NCBI RefSeq assembly: GCF_022965755.1
Contig: NZ_CP095187.1
Span: 1,612,001-1,676,000, forward strand
Reading direction: 5' to 3'
Origin: Pseudoxanthomonas sp. F37
Lineage (GTDB): Bacteria > Pseudomonadota > Gammaproteobacteria > Xanthomonadales > Xanthomonadaceae
Length of the DNA stretch: 64,000 nt
Shown here: piece by piece, positions 17,459-25,393 of the stretch
How positions within the stretch are numbered: position 1 is the first letter of the stretch
Layout: each line of letters begins with the position of its first letter
The notes under the pieces: generated by a model
The model's input: the letters and a program-made list of their open reading frames with translations, nothing else
Told to the model about the DNA's origin: nothing
Databases searched by the model: none
Position numbers and translations under genes: made by a program

Positions 17459-17899
17459 TCAGCCGCGGAAGTCCTGGTGGCAGGCCTTGCAGTCCGTGCC
17501 CACCTTCTCCACCAGCGCGCCGGCGGCGGCGCAGTCGGTGGGCGGCGCGTTCAACGCGGCATCCAGGTCGGCGCGGAACTGGCTGGTATGCGTCTGGAAG
17601 CGGGCGTCGTCGGCGATGCCGGGGAAGGCCATCTCCAGATCGTTCGCCATGGCGCGCAGCGTGCGCACGTGCGGGATGGTGTCGGTGGCGGCGCAGCGGT
17701 TCTGCTTCACCTTGTCGGCCAGTTGGCCCGAATGCTTGGCCATCACCTGCATCACGCTGTCCGGGAACGGGTCCTGCCGCGCCTGCAGCGCGCGCATCGC
17801 CATCACGGTGCAGATGGCGCCCACCACCAGGCCGATCAGGAACAGGAACAGGTAACGCGACGCGGCGGAAGGCTTCTTGATCTCGGGCTGGCTGGCCAT
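17459..17899 (-). CDS. Membrane-anchored c-type cytochrome-like protein
   Basis: A 146-residue protein with one N-terminal transmembrane anchor (residues ~14-33, YLFLFLIGLVVGAICTVMAM). A helical periplasmic domain follows, with a haem-c attachment motif CKACH five residues before the C-terminus. That placement is typical of cytochrome c-prime/c556 four-helix bundles. The ATG at 17899 has an AAGGAG site; the frame is open to 17959. Electron transfer or gas binding is possible, but no partner is adjacent. It is transcribed divergently from tcdA. Confidence 0.75.
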   Translation of the reverse strand: MASQPEIKKPSAASRYLFLFLIGLVVGAICTVMAMRALQARQDPFPDSVMQVMAKHSGQLADKVKQNRCAATDTIPHVRTLRAMANDLEMAFPGIADDARFQTHTSQFRADLDAALNAPPTDCAAAGALVEKVGTDCKACHQDFRG

Positions 17900-17975
17900 G
17901 CGGCGGGCTCCTTGTGGATGACGCGGCGATGGTACGACGGCCGTCACGGTTTGCGCCACGGCTTACACTGGTGAC

Positions 17976-18785
17976 ATGAAGAAAGAACTCAGGGACCGGT
18001 TCGCCGGCATCGACCGACTGTACGGCGTGGGCACGGTGGAACGGCACGCGGCGGCGCGCGTGGCCGTGGTGGGCATGGGCGGCGTGGGCTCGTGGGTGGT
18101 GGAAGCCCTGGCGCGCTCGGGCGTGGGTCATCTCACTCTTATCGACGCCGACGACATCTGCGTGTCCAACACCAACCGGCAGTTGCCCGCGCTGGACGGC
18201 CAGTACGGGCGCAACAAGGCCGAGGCGATGGCCGAGCGTTGCCGAGCGATCAATCCGCTGGTGGAGGTGGACGCCATCCCGCAGTTCCTGACGGCCTCCA
18301 ACATGGCCGACCTGCTGGATCGCGGTTTCGACCTGGTGCTCGATGCCTGCGACAGCTTCCGGGTGAAGGTGGAGATGATCGCGTGGTGCCGGCGCCGCAA
18401 GCTGCCCATCGTCGTCTCCGGCTCGGCCGGTGGACGCACCGACCCCACCCAGATCCGGCTGCGCGATCTCTCCCGCACCGAACACGACGCGCTGCTGGCC
18501 CTGGTGCGCAAGAAGCTGCGCGCCGAGTTCAATTTCCCCAGGAACAAGGACCGCTACTTCGGCGTGCAGGCCGTCTATTCGCTGGAGAACGTCAAGTATC
18601 CGCAGGCCAATGGCACCGTCTGCGGCCTGCGCCCGCAGCTGGGCGCGGATGCGGCGCTGAAACTGGACTGCGGCGTGGGGCTGGGGGCGGCCACCCACAT
18701 CACCGGTGCGTTCGCCTTCGCCATGGTGGGCAGGGCGCTGGAACTGCTGGCGAAACCGCGCAAGGCGGCCGCCGCCGGCGCCTGA
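17976..18785 (+). CDS. tcdA: tRNA threonylcarbamoyladenosine dehydratase
   Basis: A 269-residue E1/ThiF-like enzyme (CsdL/YgdL family) that cyclises t6A37 to ct6A in ANN-decoding tRNAs. The N-terminal ATP-binding Rossmann motif is VVGMGGVGSW. The adenylation residues appear in DADDICVSNTNRQ and the family motif in DACDSFRVK. The C-terminal region (GLGAATHITGAFAF) matches TcdA length and ending. It has its own short promoter region, divergent from the cytochrome gene. Confidence 0.93.
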   Translation: MKKELRDRFAGIDRLYGVGTVERHAAARVAVVGMGGVGSWVVEALARSGVGHLTLIDADDICVSNTNRQLPALDGQYGRNKAEAMAERCRAINPLVEVDAIPQFLTASNMADLLDRGFDLVLDACDSFRVKVEMIAWCRRRKLPIVVSGSAGGRTDPTQIRLRDLSRTEHDALLALVRKKLRAEFNFPRNKDRYFGVQAVYSLENVKYPQANGTVCGLRPQLGADAALKLDCGVGLGAATHITGAFAFAMVGRALELLAKPRKAAAAGA

Positions 18786-18898
18786 CGGGGCCGGCTGGCT
18801 CGTCCCGGCGCACGCACGCGACGTTCTGGCGCATGCCGTCTGTGCACGGTGGTCGCGCGGCGGGATAGTGCCCGCCCCTCCCGGAGCGTGCCACCCGC

Positions 18899-20311
18899 AT
18901 GTCCACCCGTCTCCTGCTGATGTTGGCCGGTCTGCTGCCGTTCGCTGCGACGGCCCAGGCCTGTCCCGCCATTCCCGACACCATGCAGGCCGCGCGCATC
19001 CACGCCGCAGGGGGACCGGACGCGTTGCGCGTGGAGCGCGTGGCGGTACCCGTCCCGGCGGCAGGCGAGGTGCTGGTGCGCGTGCACTATGCGAGCGTCA
19101 ATCCTGTCGACTGGAAACTGCAGGAAGCCGGTCGCCTGCCGTTTCCGGCGACACCGGGCGGTGACTTCGCCGGCGAGGTCGTGGCGGTGGGCCCGGGCGT
19201 GACCGCCTTCGCGTGCGGTGACCGCGTCGCCGGCATCGTTGATCCGCGCGAACGTTCCGGCAGCTATGCCGGCTACGTGTCCGCACAGGTCACGGCCCTC
19301 GTGCCTGCGCCCGCTGCGTTCACCCTGCAGGAAGCCGCGGCTTACCCGACGGTGGCCGTCGCGGCGTGGCGCTATCTGGTGGGAGCGGCCGGTGTCCGGT
19401 CCGGAGACCGGGTGCTGGTGCACGGCGGTGCGGGCGGGGTCGGATCAATGGTCGTGCAACTGGCGAAAGCGCGCGGCGCCCATGTGACCGCTACCGCGTC
19501 CGCGCGCAACCACGACTACCTGCGTGGACTGGGCGCCGATGCGGTCATCGACTACCGCAGTGTCCGTTTCGAGGACGTGGTGCATGACATGGACATCGTC
19601 ATCGACACGGTGGGAGGCGACACGCTGGCGCGTTCGCCGGCCGTGCTGCGCGACGGCGGACGTCTGGTCACGCTGGTCGGGCAGGTGCCCGCCGCGCTGT
19701 GTGCACCTGGCCGCATCCTCTGTCCTCCGGCGCCCGCGTGGGACGTGCAGGCCGGACTTGCGGAGGTGGCGCCGCTGATCGCGGACGGTCGGCTGCGTGT
19801 CCACATCGACGGACTCTATCCGTTGTCGCAGATCGTCCAGGCGCAGCAGCACAATCGCGCCGGCGCGACCCGCGGCAAGGTGGTCGTCGCGGTGGCGGCG
19901 GACAATGTGGACCACGCCAGCGGCGATGGCGTGGCCGCCGTCCGCGTGCCGCTGCAGGCGTATCTGGACGGACACGCAACCGGCCAGCGCCGCCACTTCG
20001 AGCGGGCCTTCGCGGAAGATGCGGTGCTGGTGGGCGTGAAGGACGGGCGCTACCGCCAGTGGCCCGCGCGCGAGTACACCGACGTCTCTTCCAGCAGTCA
20101 TGTGCCGGCGGACGAGGCGCTACGCAAGCGCCGTATCCGGCAGATCACCGTGACCGGCGACGTCGCGACTGCGGTGATCGAACTGGACTATCCCGACATG
20201 AAGGCGCTGGACCACATGACGCTGCTGCGTCGCGACGACGCATGGCGCATCGTGGTCAAGGCCTACCACGCATGGACTCCCGGATCGGCCGAGGGCGCGG
20301 CCGCGCGCTGA
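18899..20311 (+). CDS. Exported medium-chain reductase (quinone-oxidoreductase-like) fused to an NTF2-like domain
   Basis: This 470-residue protein has a three-part architecture. Residues 1-21 are a signal peptide (cleavage near ATAQA-C). Residues ~28-330 are an NADP-dependent alcohol dehydrogenase/quinone oxidoreductase domain (VHYASVNPVDWKL, GGDFAGEVVAVG, nucleotide loop HGGAGGVGS), without zinc ligands. Residues ~345-460 are a lumazine-binding/SnoaL-like NTF2 domain. The ATG at 18899 was chosen because the signal peptide starts there. An NADPH-dependent enzyme with an export signal is unusual, so the signal may instead be an anchor or the start may lie near MQAARIHAAGGPD. Substrate unknown. 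Confidence 0.75.
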   Translation: MSTRLLLMLAGLLPFAATAQACPAIPDTMQAARIHAAGGPDALRVERVAVPVPAAGEVLVRVHYASVNPVDWKLQEAGRLPFPATPGGDFAGEVVAVGPGVTAFACGDRVAGIVDPRERSGSYAGYVSAQVTALVPAPAAFTLQEAAAYPTVAVAAWRYLVGAAGVRSGDRVLVHGGAGGVGSMVVQLAKARGAHVTATASARNHDYLRGLGADAVIDYRSVRFEDVVHDMDIVIDTVGGDTLARSPAVLRDGGRLVTLVGQVPAALCAPGRILCPPAPAWDVQAGLAEVAPLIADGRLRVHIDGLYPLSQIVQAQQHNRAGATRGKVVVAVAADNVDHASGDGVAAVRVPLQAYLDGHATGQRRHFERAFAEDAVLVGVKDGRYRQWPAREYTDVSSSSHVPADEALRKRRIRQITVTGDVATAVIELDYPDMKALDHMTLLRRDDAWRIVVKAYHAWTPGSAEGAAAR

Positions 20312-20314
20312 GCG

Positions 20315-21085
20315 TCAGCTGGCGGAGGGCAGCGCGAACAGCCGTTCGGCGTTGCGCGTGGTCGCAGCCGCGATGTCCTCCGGCGCCGCTCCGCGCAGGT
20401 CCGCGATGACATCGCGCACCACCGGCAGGCGGGCGGGTTCGTTGCGCTGTCCGCGGATGCCGGCGTCGGGCTGGTCGGGCGCGTCGGTTTCCAGCAGCAG
20501 GTAATCCAGCGGCATCGTGCGGACGAGGGCGCGCAGGCGGTTGGCGCGCTCGTAGGTCACCGGTCCCCCCAGCCCGATCAGGAATCCCAGCTGCCACAGC
20601 TGGCGCGCCTGCTCCGGGCTGCCGGAGAAGCTGTGCACCACGCCGCGCAGGCGGCCGACGCGCCTGACCGATGCGATCACGGCGTCCACCGCGCGCCGCG
20701 CATGCACGATCAGCGGCAGGTCGAACTCGCGCGCCAGCTGCAGTTGGCCCTCGAAGTAGCGGCGCTGTTCGTCCGCGTCCAGGCCCTGGACGAAGAAATC
20801 CAGCCCGCATTCGCCGACCGCCAGCGGCCGCTCCCGCGCGATCCATGCGCGCAACTGGTCCAGGTGCGGGGGGCGGTGTTCGGCCAGGTACATGGGATGC
20901 AGCCCGTAAGCCGGGAACAGGCCCGCGTCCTGCGCGCACACCTCGCGCAGCTTCGGCCAGCCGGAGGCGGCCACGGCCGGCACCACCTGCCGGGTTACGC
21001 CGGCGGCGCGTGCCCGTGCCAGCGCCGCCTCGCGGTCGTGGTCGAACTCGGGCGCGTCGAAGTGGCTGTGGCTGTCGACCAGCAT
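20315..21085 (-). CDS. TatD family hydrolase
   Basis: A 256-residue TIM-barrel metallo-hydrolase. Its metal ligands are in DSHSHFD (start), GECGLDFF, LIVHARRA, VHSFSG and LETDAPDQP. These are the standard TatD/YjjV/YcfH motifs. Characterised relatives are DNA exonucleases or D-aminoacyl-tRNA deacylases. ATG 21085 was preferred over the in-frame GTG at 21088. It is 4 bases downstream of the small membrane-protein gene, so the two are co-transcribed. Confidence 0.9.
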   Translation of the reverse strand: MLVDSHSHFDAPEFDHDREAALARARAAGVTRQVVPAVAASGWPKLREVCAQDAGLFPAYGLHPMYLAEHRPPHLDQLRAWIARERPLAVGECGLDFFVQGLDADEQRRYFEGQLQLAREFDLPLIVHARRAVDAVIASVRRVGRLRGVVHSFSGSPEQARQLWQLGFLIGLGGPVTYERANRLRALVRTMPLDYLLLETDAPDQPDAGIRGQRNEPARLPVVRDVIADLRGAAPEDIAAATTRNAERLFALPSAS

Positions 21086-21089
21086 CACG

Positions 21090-21314
21090 TCAGCGACGGG
21101 TGTCCGGGGCCTGCAGCGAGGACGGCGGATCCTTGCGGCGTTTCCAGTTGGCCAGCAGCAGGGTGCCCAGGCCGAACAGGATCTCGTCCACGAACGGGAC
21201 CGGATCGGGCAGGAACAGGGTCACCACGAACAGCGCGGCGGTGATCTTGAACAGGGTGGGGTAGCGCAGCTTGCGCGCCCAGTCGAGGAGGGGCAGGAGA
21301 ACAGGATTGGGCAT
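21090..21314 (-). CDS. Small conserved membrane protein (DUF6116-like)
   Basis: A 74-residue protein with one or two hydrophobic helices (LFKITAALFVVTLFLPD and EILFGLGTLLLANW), followed by a basic tail. It resembles short conserved xanthomonad membrane proteins annotated as DUF6116, an identification from memory. The ATG at 21314 was preferred to the upstream in-frame ATG at 21350. The gene precedes and nearly touches the TatD gene. Confidence 0.7.
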   Translation of the reverse strand: MPNPVLLPLLDWARKLRYPTLFKITAALFVVTLFLPDPVPFVDEILFGLGTLLLANWKRRKDPPSSLQAPDTRR

Positions 21315-21486
21315 GGCGCAGGCACTCGACCGCGATGGGATGGGCATCACGCTAACATGATCGTTGTCTGACGGAATCGTTCATTTTCCGTTGGTTTTCG
21401 TGGCCTTACCCGGGTACTTGGTTCAGGTTCGCAGTGGTGCAATGATGACCAACGTGAATCGGGGACAGCCCGACTTGGAGGCAGCG

Positions 21487-22302
21487 ATGAAGAGCAATAG
21501 CACTACGATCCTGGTCGCCGTCGGCGCGCTGCTGGTGGGCGGTGTGGCCACCGCAGCCTTCCTCAAGGGGGGCGACAAGAGCCCGGCCGCGCAGGACGGC
21601 CTGGTGACGGCCACCGAGGGCGCACTGGTCGCCGATGATGCCGCGGCCACCGACAATCAGCTGCCGGTCGGCACCCTGCAGTACGCCGAGGTGGTGAAGG
21701 CCGAGCCGATCACCAGTTCGGAGAAGCTCTATGCCACCGTCATCGGCACCGAGCCGGTGCGCGAGACCACCACCACCAGCACCCCGCGCGAAGTCTGCGA
21801 AGACGTGGTCGTGCAGGAGCGCCTGCCCGAGCGCGACGGCAATGCCGGCGGCACGGTCGCGGGTGCGGTGATCGGCGGCCTGCTGGGCAACCAGGTGGGC
21901 GGCGGCAGCGGCAAGAAGGCGGCCACCGTGGCCGGCGCCGTGGCCGGTGGCGTGATCGGCAACCAGGTGGACAAGCGCCACGTGGGCGGCAAGGTCGTCA
22001 ACCGCACCGAGCGGCAGTGCCATACCGAGAACGCGACCTCCGAGTCCTCGCGCGTGACCGGTTACAACGTCACCTACCGCAACCCGGACGGCACCACCGG
22101 CACCATGCGCATGGACAGCAAGCCGGGCACCCGCATCGCCATGGGCACCACGGACAAGGTGATCGGCTATGACGTGACCTACCGGTTCGAGGGCCAGGAG
22201 AAGACCATCCGCCTGGACCAGAAGCCGGGCGAGCGCCTGCCGGTGATCGACGGCCAGGTGGTGACCCAGACCGCCGCCATCGACGCGCCCGGCAAGGGCT
22301 GA
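21487..22302 (+). CDS. Glycine-zipper 2TM domain-containing envelope protein
   Basis: A 271-residue protein with an N-terminal signal or anchor (residues 5-24). It has an acidic linker, a glycine-zipper hairpin (GTVAGAVIGGLLGNQVG then GAVAGGVIGNQV) and a C-terminal pair of similar beta segments (GYNVTYRNPDGTTG and GYDVTYRFEGQEK). The ATG at 21487 follows GGAGG; the frame is open to 21364. It is probably membrane-associated with a role in envelope integrity, inferred from the fold. A strong terminator follows. Confidence 0.85.
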   Translation: MKSNSTTILVAVGALLVGGVATAAFLKGGDKSPAAQDGLVTATEGALVADDAAATDNQLPVGTLQYAEVVKAEPITSSEKLYATVIGTEPVRETTTTSTPREVCEDVVVQERLPERDGNAGGTVAGAVIGGLLGNQVGGGSGKKAATVAGAVAGGVIGNQVDKRHVGGKVVNRTERQCHTENATSESSRVTGYNVTYRNPDGTTGTMRMDSKPGTRIAMGTTDKVIGYDVTYRFEGQEKTIRLDQKPGERLPVIDGQVVTQTAAIDAPGKG

Positions 22303-22344
22303 CGCCCACGCCCTGCGAGGGCCTGCATTTCAACGTGGCACCCA

Positions 22345-22373
22345 GCAAAGGCCGGCGTTTCGCCGGCCTTTGC
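22345..22373 (+). terminator. Rho-independent terminator
   Basis: A perfect 13-bp stem GCAAAGGCCGGCG / CGCCGGCCTTTGC with a TTT loop lies 43 bases after the glycine-zipper gene stop and before the acyl-CoA dehydrogenase gene. Confidence 0.85.
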
Positions 22374-22450
22374 TTTGCGGACTGGCGCTTACCGGCGGCG
22401 AGGGGCACCGCATACAATGCGGTGAATACCCGACCGCCGGTTGAAACGCG

Positions 22451-23614
22451 ATGGCCCTTAACCCGTACGACCTGTTCGATGTCCGTTCCCTGCTGAGCGA
22501 AGAGGAGCGCGCCGTCCAGGACGCCGTCGCCCGTTTCACCGACGAGCGCGTACGGCCGATCATCGGCGACGCCTTCGACCAGGGCCGTTTCCCCAGAGAG
22601 CTGGTGCCCGAGATCGCCGAACTCGGCCTGCTGGGCTCGTCGCTGCCGGAGAAGTACGGCTGCGCCGGCCTCAACGCCGTCAGCTACGGCCTGATCTGCC
22701 AGGAACTCGAGCGCGGCGACAGCGGCATCCGCAGCTTCGTCAGCGTGCAGTCCTCGCTGTGCATGTATCCCATCTACGCCTACGGCAGCGAAGAACAGCG
22801 CCAGCGCTGGCTGCCGGACATGGCCGCCGGCAAGGTGATCGGCTGCTTCGGCCTGACCGAGCCGCACGGTGGCTCCGACCCGGCCAACATGAAGACCCAT
22901 GCGCGCCGCGATGGCGACGACTGGGTCATCAACGGCTCCAAGATGTGGATCACCAACGGCAACCTGGCCGACATCGCCATCGTGTGGGCGCAGACCGACG
23001 AGGGCATCCAGGGTTTCCTGCTCGAGAAGGGCATGGCCGGATTCACCGCGCAGGAGATCAAGCACAAGATGAGCCTGCGTGCGTCGGTCACCAGCGCGCT
23101 GTTCTTCGACAACGTGCGCGTGCCCGACAGTAGCCGCCTGCCCAACGTGAAGGGCCTGAAAGGCCCGCTGGGCTGCCTGACCCAGGCGCGCTACGGCATC
23201 ACCTGGGGGCCGATCGGCGCGGCCATCGCCTGCCTGGACGAGGTGCTGGCCTACACCAAGGAACGCATCCTGTTCGACCGCCCGGTGGCCGCCACCCAGA
23301 GCGCGCAGATCAAGATGGCCGAGATGGCCCGCCGTATCACCCTGGCGCAGCTGCTCTCGTTGCAGCTGGGTCGCCTGAAGGACGCCGGCACCATGGCGCC
23401 GCAGCAGGTCTCGCTGGCGAAGTGGAACAACTGCCGCATGGCCATCGACATCGCGCGCGAATGCCGCGACCTGCTGGGCGGTGCGGGCATCACCACCGAG
23501 CATGCCGCCATCCGCCACGCGCTGAACCTGGAGTCGGTCATCACCTATGAGGGCACCGAAACCGTGCACCAGCTGGTGATCGGCCGCGAACTGACGGGCA
23601 TCAACGCGTTCTGA
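22451..23614 (+). CDS. gcdH: Glutaryl-CoA dehydrogenase
   Basis: A 387-residue FAD acyl-CoA dehydrogenase that oxidatively decarboxylates glutaryl-CoA to crotonyl-CoA in lysine/tryptophan catabolism. The GCDH-specific arginine region RSFVSVQSSL is present, as are GCFGLTEPHGGSDP and WITNG. The catalytic glutamate is in TYEGTE near the C-terminus, and the family ending GRELTGINAF is intact. It has its own start region after a terminator; no glutarate genes are adjacent. Confidence 0.9.
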   Translation: MALNPYDLFDVRSLLSEEERAVQDAVARFTDERVRPIIGDAFDQGRFPRELVPEIAELGLLGSSLPEKYGCAGLNAVSYGLICQELERGDSGIRSFVSVQSSLCMYPIYAYGSEEQRQRWLPDMAAGKVIGCFGLTEPHGGSDPANMKTHARRDGDDWVINGSKMWITNGNLADIAIVWAQTDEGIQGFLLEKGMAGFTAQEIKHKMSLRASVTSALFFDNVRVPDSSRLPNVKGLKGPLGCLTQARYGITWGPIGAAIACLDEVLAYTKERILFDRPVAATQSAQIKMAEMARRITLAQLLSLQLGRLKDAGTMAPQQVSLAKWNNCRMAIDIARECRDLLGGAGITTEHAAIRHALNLESVITYEGTETVHQLVIGRELTGINAF

Positions 23615-23706
23615 CGGGCCCGCTCCCGTAGCGGCGGCGCAGGTGCAGCGAAGTCGGGCCTCGCCGCTCGTCGTGTCCGGTTTTCTGGTGGGATGGTGTG
23701 GCGTCG

Positions 23707-24258
23707 ATGGACCTTTCCGATCTCCAGCTCGAAACTCCGCGCCTGTTGCTGCGGCTGCCGCGGCGCGAGGACTACGAAGCCTGGGCGGCGTTCGGTGCCG
23801 ATGAGGAAGCCACCCGTTTCATCGGCGGCCTGCAGGCCCGCTCGCCCGCGTGGCGGAGCCTGGCGGCCACGCTCGGCAGCTGGCACCTGCAGGGGTTCGG
23901 CATGTTCTCGGTGATCGAGAAGGCGACAGGCCGCTGGGTCGGCCGGGTGGGGCCTTGGCAGCCGGAAGACTGGCCGGGCACCGAGGTGGGCTGGAGCATC
24001 GCACGGGCAGCCTGGGGCCGCGGCTATGCGCCGGAAGCCGCCGCGGCCAGCATCGGCTGGGCGTTCGATCATCTTGGCTGGGACGAGGTGATCCATACCA
24101 TCGATCCACAGAACGCCAACTCCAAGGCGGTGGCCGCCAAGCTGGGATCAGCCTACCTGCGGATGGACCGCCTGCCGGAACCGCACCATGAGAAGCCGGT
24201 GGAAGTCTGGGGCCAGACGCGCGCGCAATGGCAGGCACGCAGGGCCGCGCACCCGTGA
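23707..24258 (+). CDS. GNAT family N-acetyltransferase (RimJ/RimL-like)
   Basis: A 183-residue acetyltransferase. The N-terminal LETPRLLLRLPRREDYEAW is typical of the RimJ/RimL subgroup. The acetyl-CoA loop region is WGRGYAPEAAAASIGWAF, and NANSKAVAAKLG forms the usual C-terminal motif. Start is ATG 23707; an in-frame GTG at 23698 would add three residues. The stop overlaps the next gene's GTG start (GTGA). The acceptor is unknown. Confidence 0.88.
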   Translation: MDLSDLQLETPRLLLRLPRREDYEAWAAFGADEEATRFIGGLQARSPAWRSLAATLGSWHLQGFGMFSVIEKATGRWVGRVGPWQPEDWPGTEVGWSIARAAWGRGYAPEAAAASIGWAFDHLGWDEVIHTIDPQNANSKAVAAKLGSAYLRMDRLPEPHHEKPVEVWGQTRAQWQARRAAHP

Positions 24259-24740
24259 CCCCGTCCCCCGCGCTGCACGCAGGCCTGCATGACGCCTTGC
24301 CCGAGCTGGCGCGGACGTTCCGCGATGCGTGGTGGATCATCGGCAGCGCCGCAATGGCGCTCGCGGGCGTTCCGGGCATCGTGCCGCAGGACATCGACGT
24401 GTTGTGCAGCCGGGGCGATGCGCTCAGGCTGCGCGAGGCGTGGTCGGGCCATATCGATGGGCACTTCCAGCCGGCGGACGAAGCGCGCTTCCGTTCCCTC
24501 TTCGCGCGCTTCACGCACCTGGCGATGCCGCTCGAAGTCATGGGGGGCCTGGAGGTGATGACGGCCACCGGCTGGCAGGAACTCCGTGTGCACGACGACC
24601 TGCGCATCGATATCGCCGGCCACGCCGTGCGCATCCCGACGCTGGCCGACCAGCGCCGCATCCTGCTCGCGTTCGGCCGCGGCAAGGACCTGGCCAAGGC
24701 CGCCCGCATCGCCGTTCCGGAGCATCCGCATGTCGCCTGA
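24255..24740 (+). CDS. Nucleotidyltransferase-fold hypothetical protein
   Basis: A 161-residue protein with the minimal nucleotidyltransferase signature: a Gly-Ser helix (WWIIGSAAMALAG) followed by DIDVL. This resembles the AbiEii/MNT-like substrate-binding proteins. The GTG at 24255 was chosen because it forms a GTGA overlap with the acetyltransferase stop; an ATG at 24228 is also in frame. It overlaps the next GST gene by 11 bases, so the three genes are one transcriptional unit. The enzymatic role is uncertain. Confidence 0.65.
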   Translation: MTPSPALHAGLHDALPELARTFRDAWWIIGSAAMALAGVPGIVPQDIDVLCSRGDALRLREAWSGHIDGHFQPADEARFRSLFARFTHLAMPLEVMGGLEVMTATGWQELRVHDDLRIDIAGHAVRIPTLADQRRILLAFGRGKDLAKAARIAVPEHPHVA

Positions 24741-25380
24741 TCCCGTCACCGTCCATGGCATGTCCACCTCCGGCAACTGCCACAAGGTGCGCCTGCTGCT
24801 CGAACAACTCGGCCGGCCCTACACGTGGGTCGAGGTCGACAGCGCCAACGGCGGCACCCGCACGCCCGCCTACCTGGCGAAGAACCCGAACGGCAAGGTG
24901 CCGATGCTGGAGCGCGCCGATGGCGCCCTCCTGGTGGAGTCGAACGCCATCCTCTGCTGGCTGGCCGAGGGCAGCGCGTACCTGCCGGAAGATGCATGGC
25001 AGCGTGCGCAGGCACTGAGCTGGCTGTTCTTCGAACAGTACAGCCACGAGCCGTACATCGCCGTGGCACGCTTCATCCGCGGCTGGACGCCGCTGGATTC
25101 GCCGCGCCGTGCCGAGCTGCCGCGCCTGCACGAACGGGGCATGCAGGCGCTGGCGGTGATGGAAAAGCATCTGGCGCAGGCAGCATGGTTCACCGGTCCC
25201 GCGTACGGCGTGGCCGACATCGCGCTGTTCGCCTACACCCACTGCGCGGGAGACGGCGGTTTCGACCTGGCCGCCTTCCCGCATGTCACCGACTGGCTGG
25301 CGCGGGTGCGCGCGCAGCCGGGTTTCGTTCCCATGCCGGGTGTGAGCGACGAAGTCGCCGTACGCCTGGCCTCCCCCTGA
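24730..25380 (+). CDS. Glutathione S-transferase family protein
   Basis: A 216-residue GST. The N-terminal thioredoxin-like domain has STSGNCHKVRLLLEQLG at the active-site loop, NPNGKVPML with the cis-proline, and LVESNAILCWLAEGS for the glutathione gamma-glutamyl group. A helical C-terminal domain is present with GVADIALFAYTH. The ATG at 24730 lies inside the end of the preceding gene. The gene is not closely related to the GST at 12213-12848. Confidence 0.9.
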   Translation: MSPDPVTVHGMSTSGNCHKVRLLLEQLGRPYTWVEVDSANGGTRTPAYLAKNPNGKVPMLERADGALLVESNAILCWLAEGSAYLPEDAWQRAQALSWLFFEQYSHEPYIAVARFIRGWTPLDSPRRAELPRLHERGMQALAVMEKHLAQAAWFTGPAYGVADIALFAYTHCAGDGGFDLAAFPHVTDWLARVRAQPGFVPMPGVSDEVAVRLASP

Positions 25381-25393
25381 TCCGAGCGAGCAC

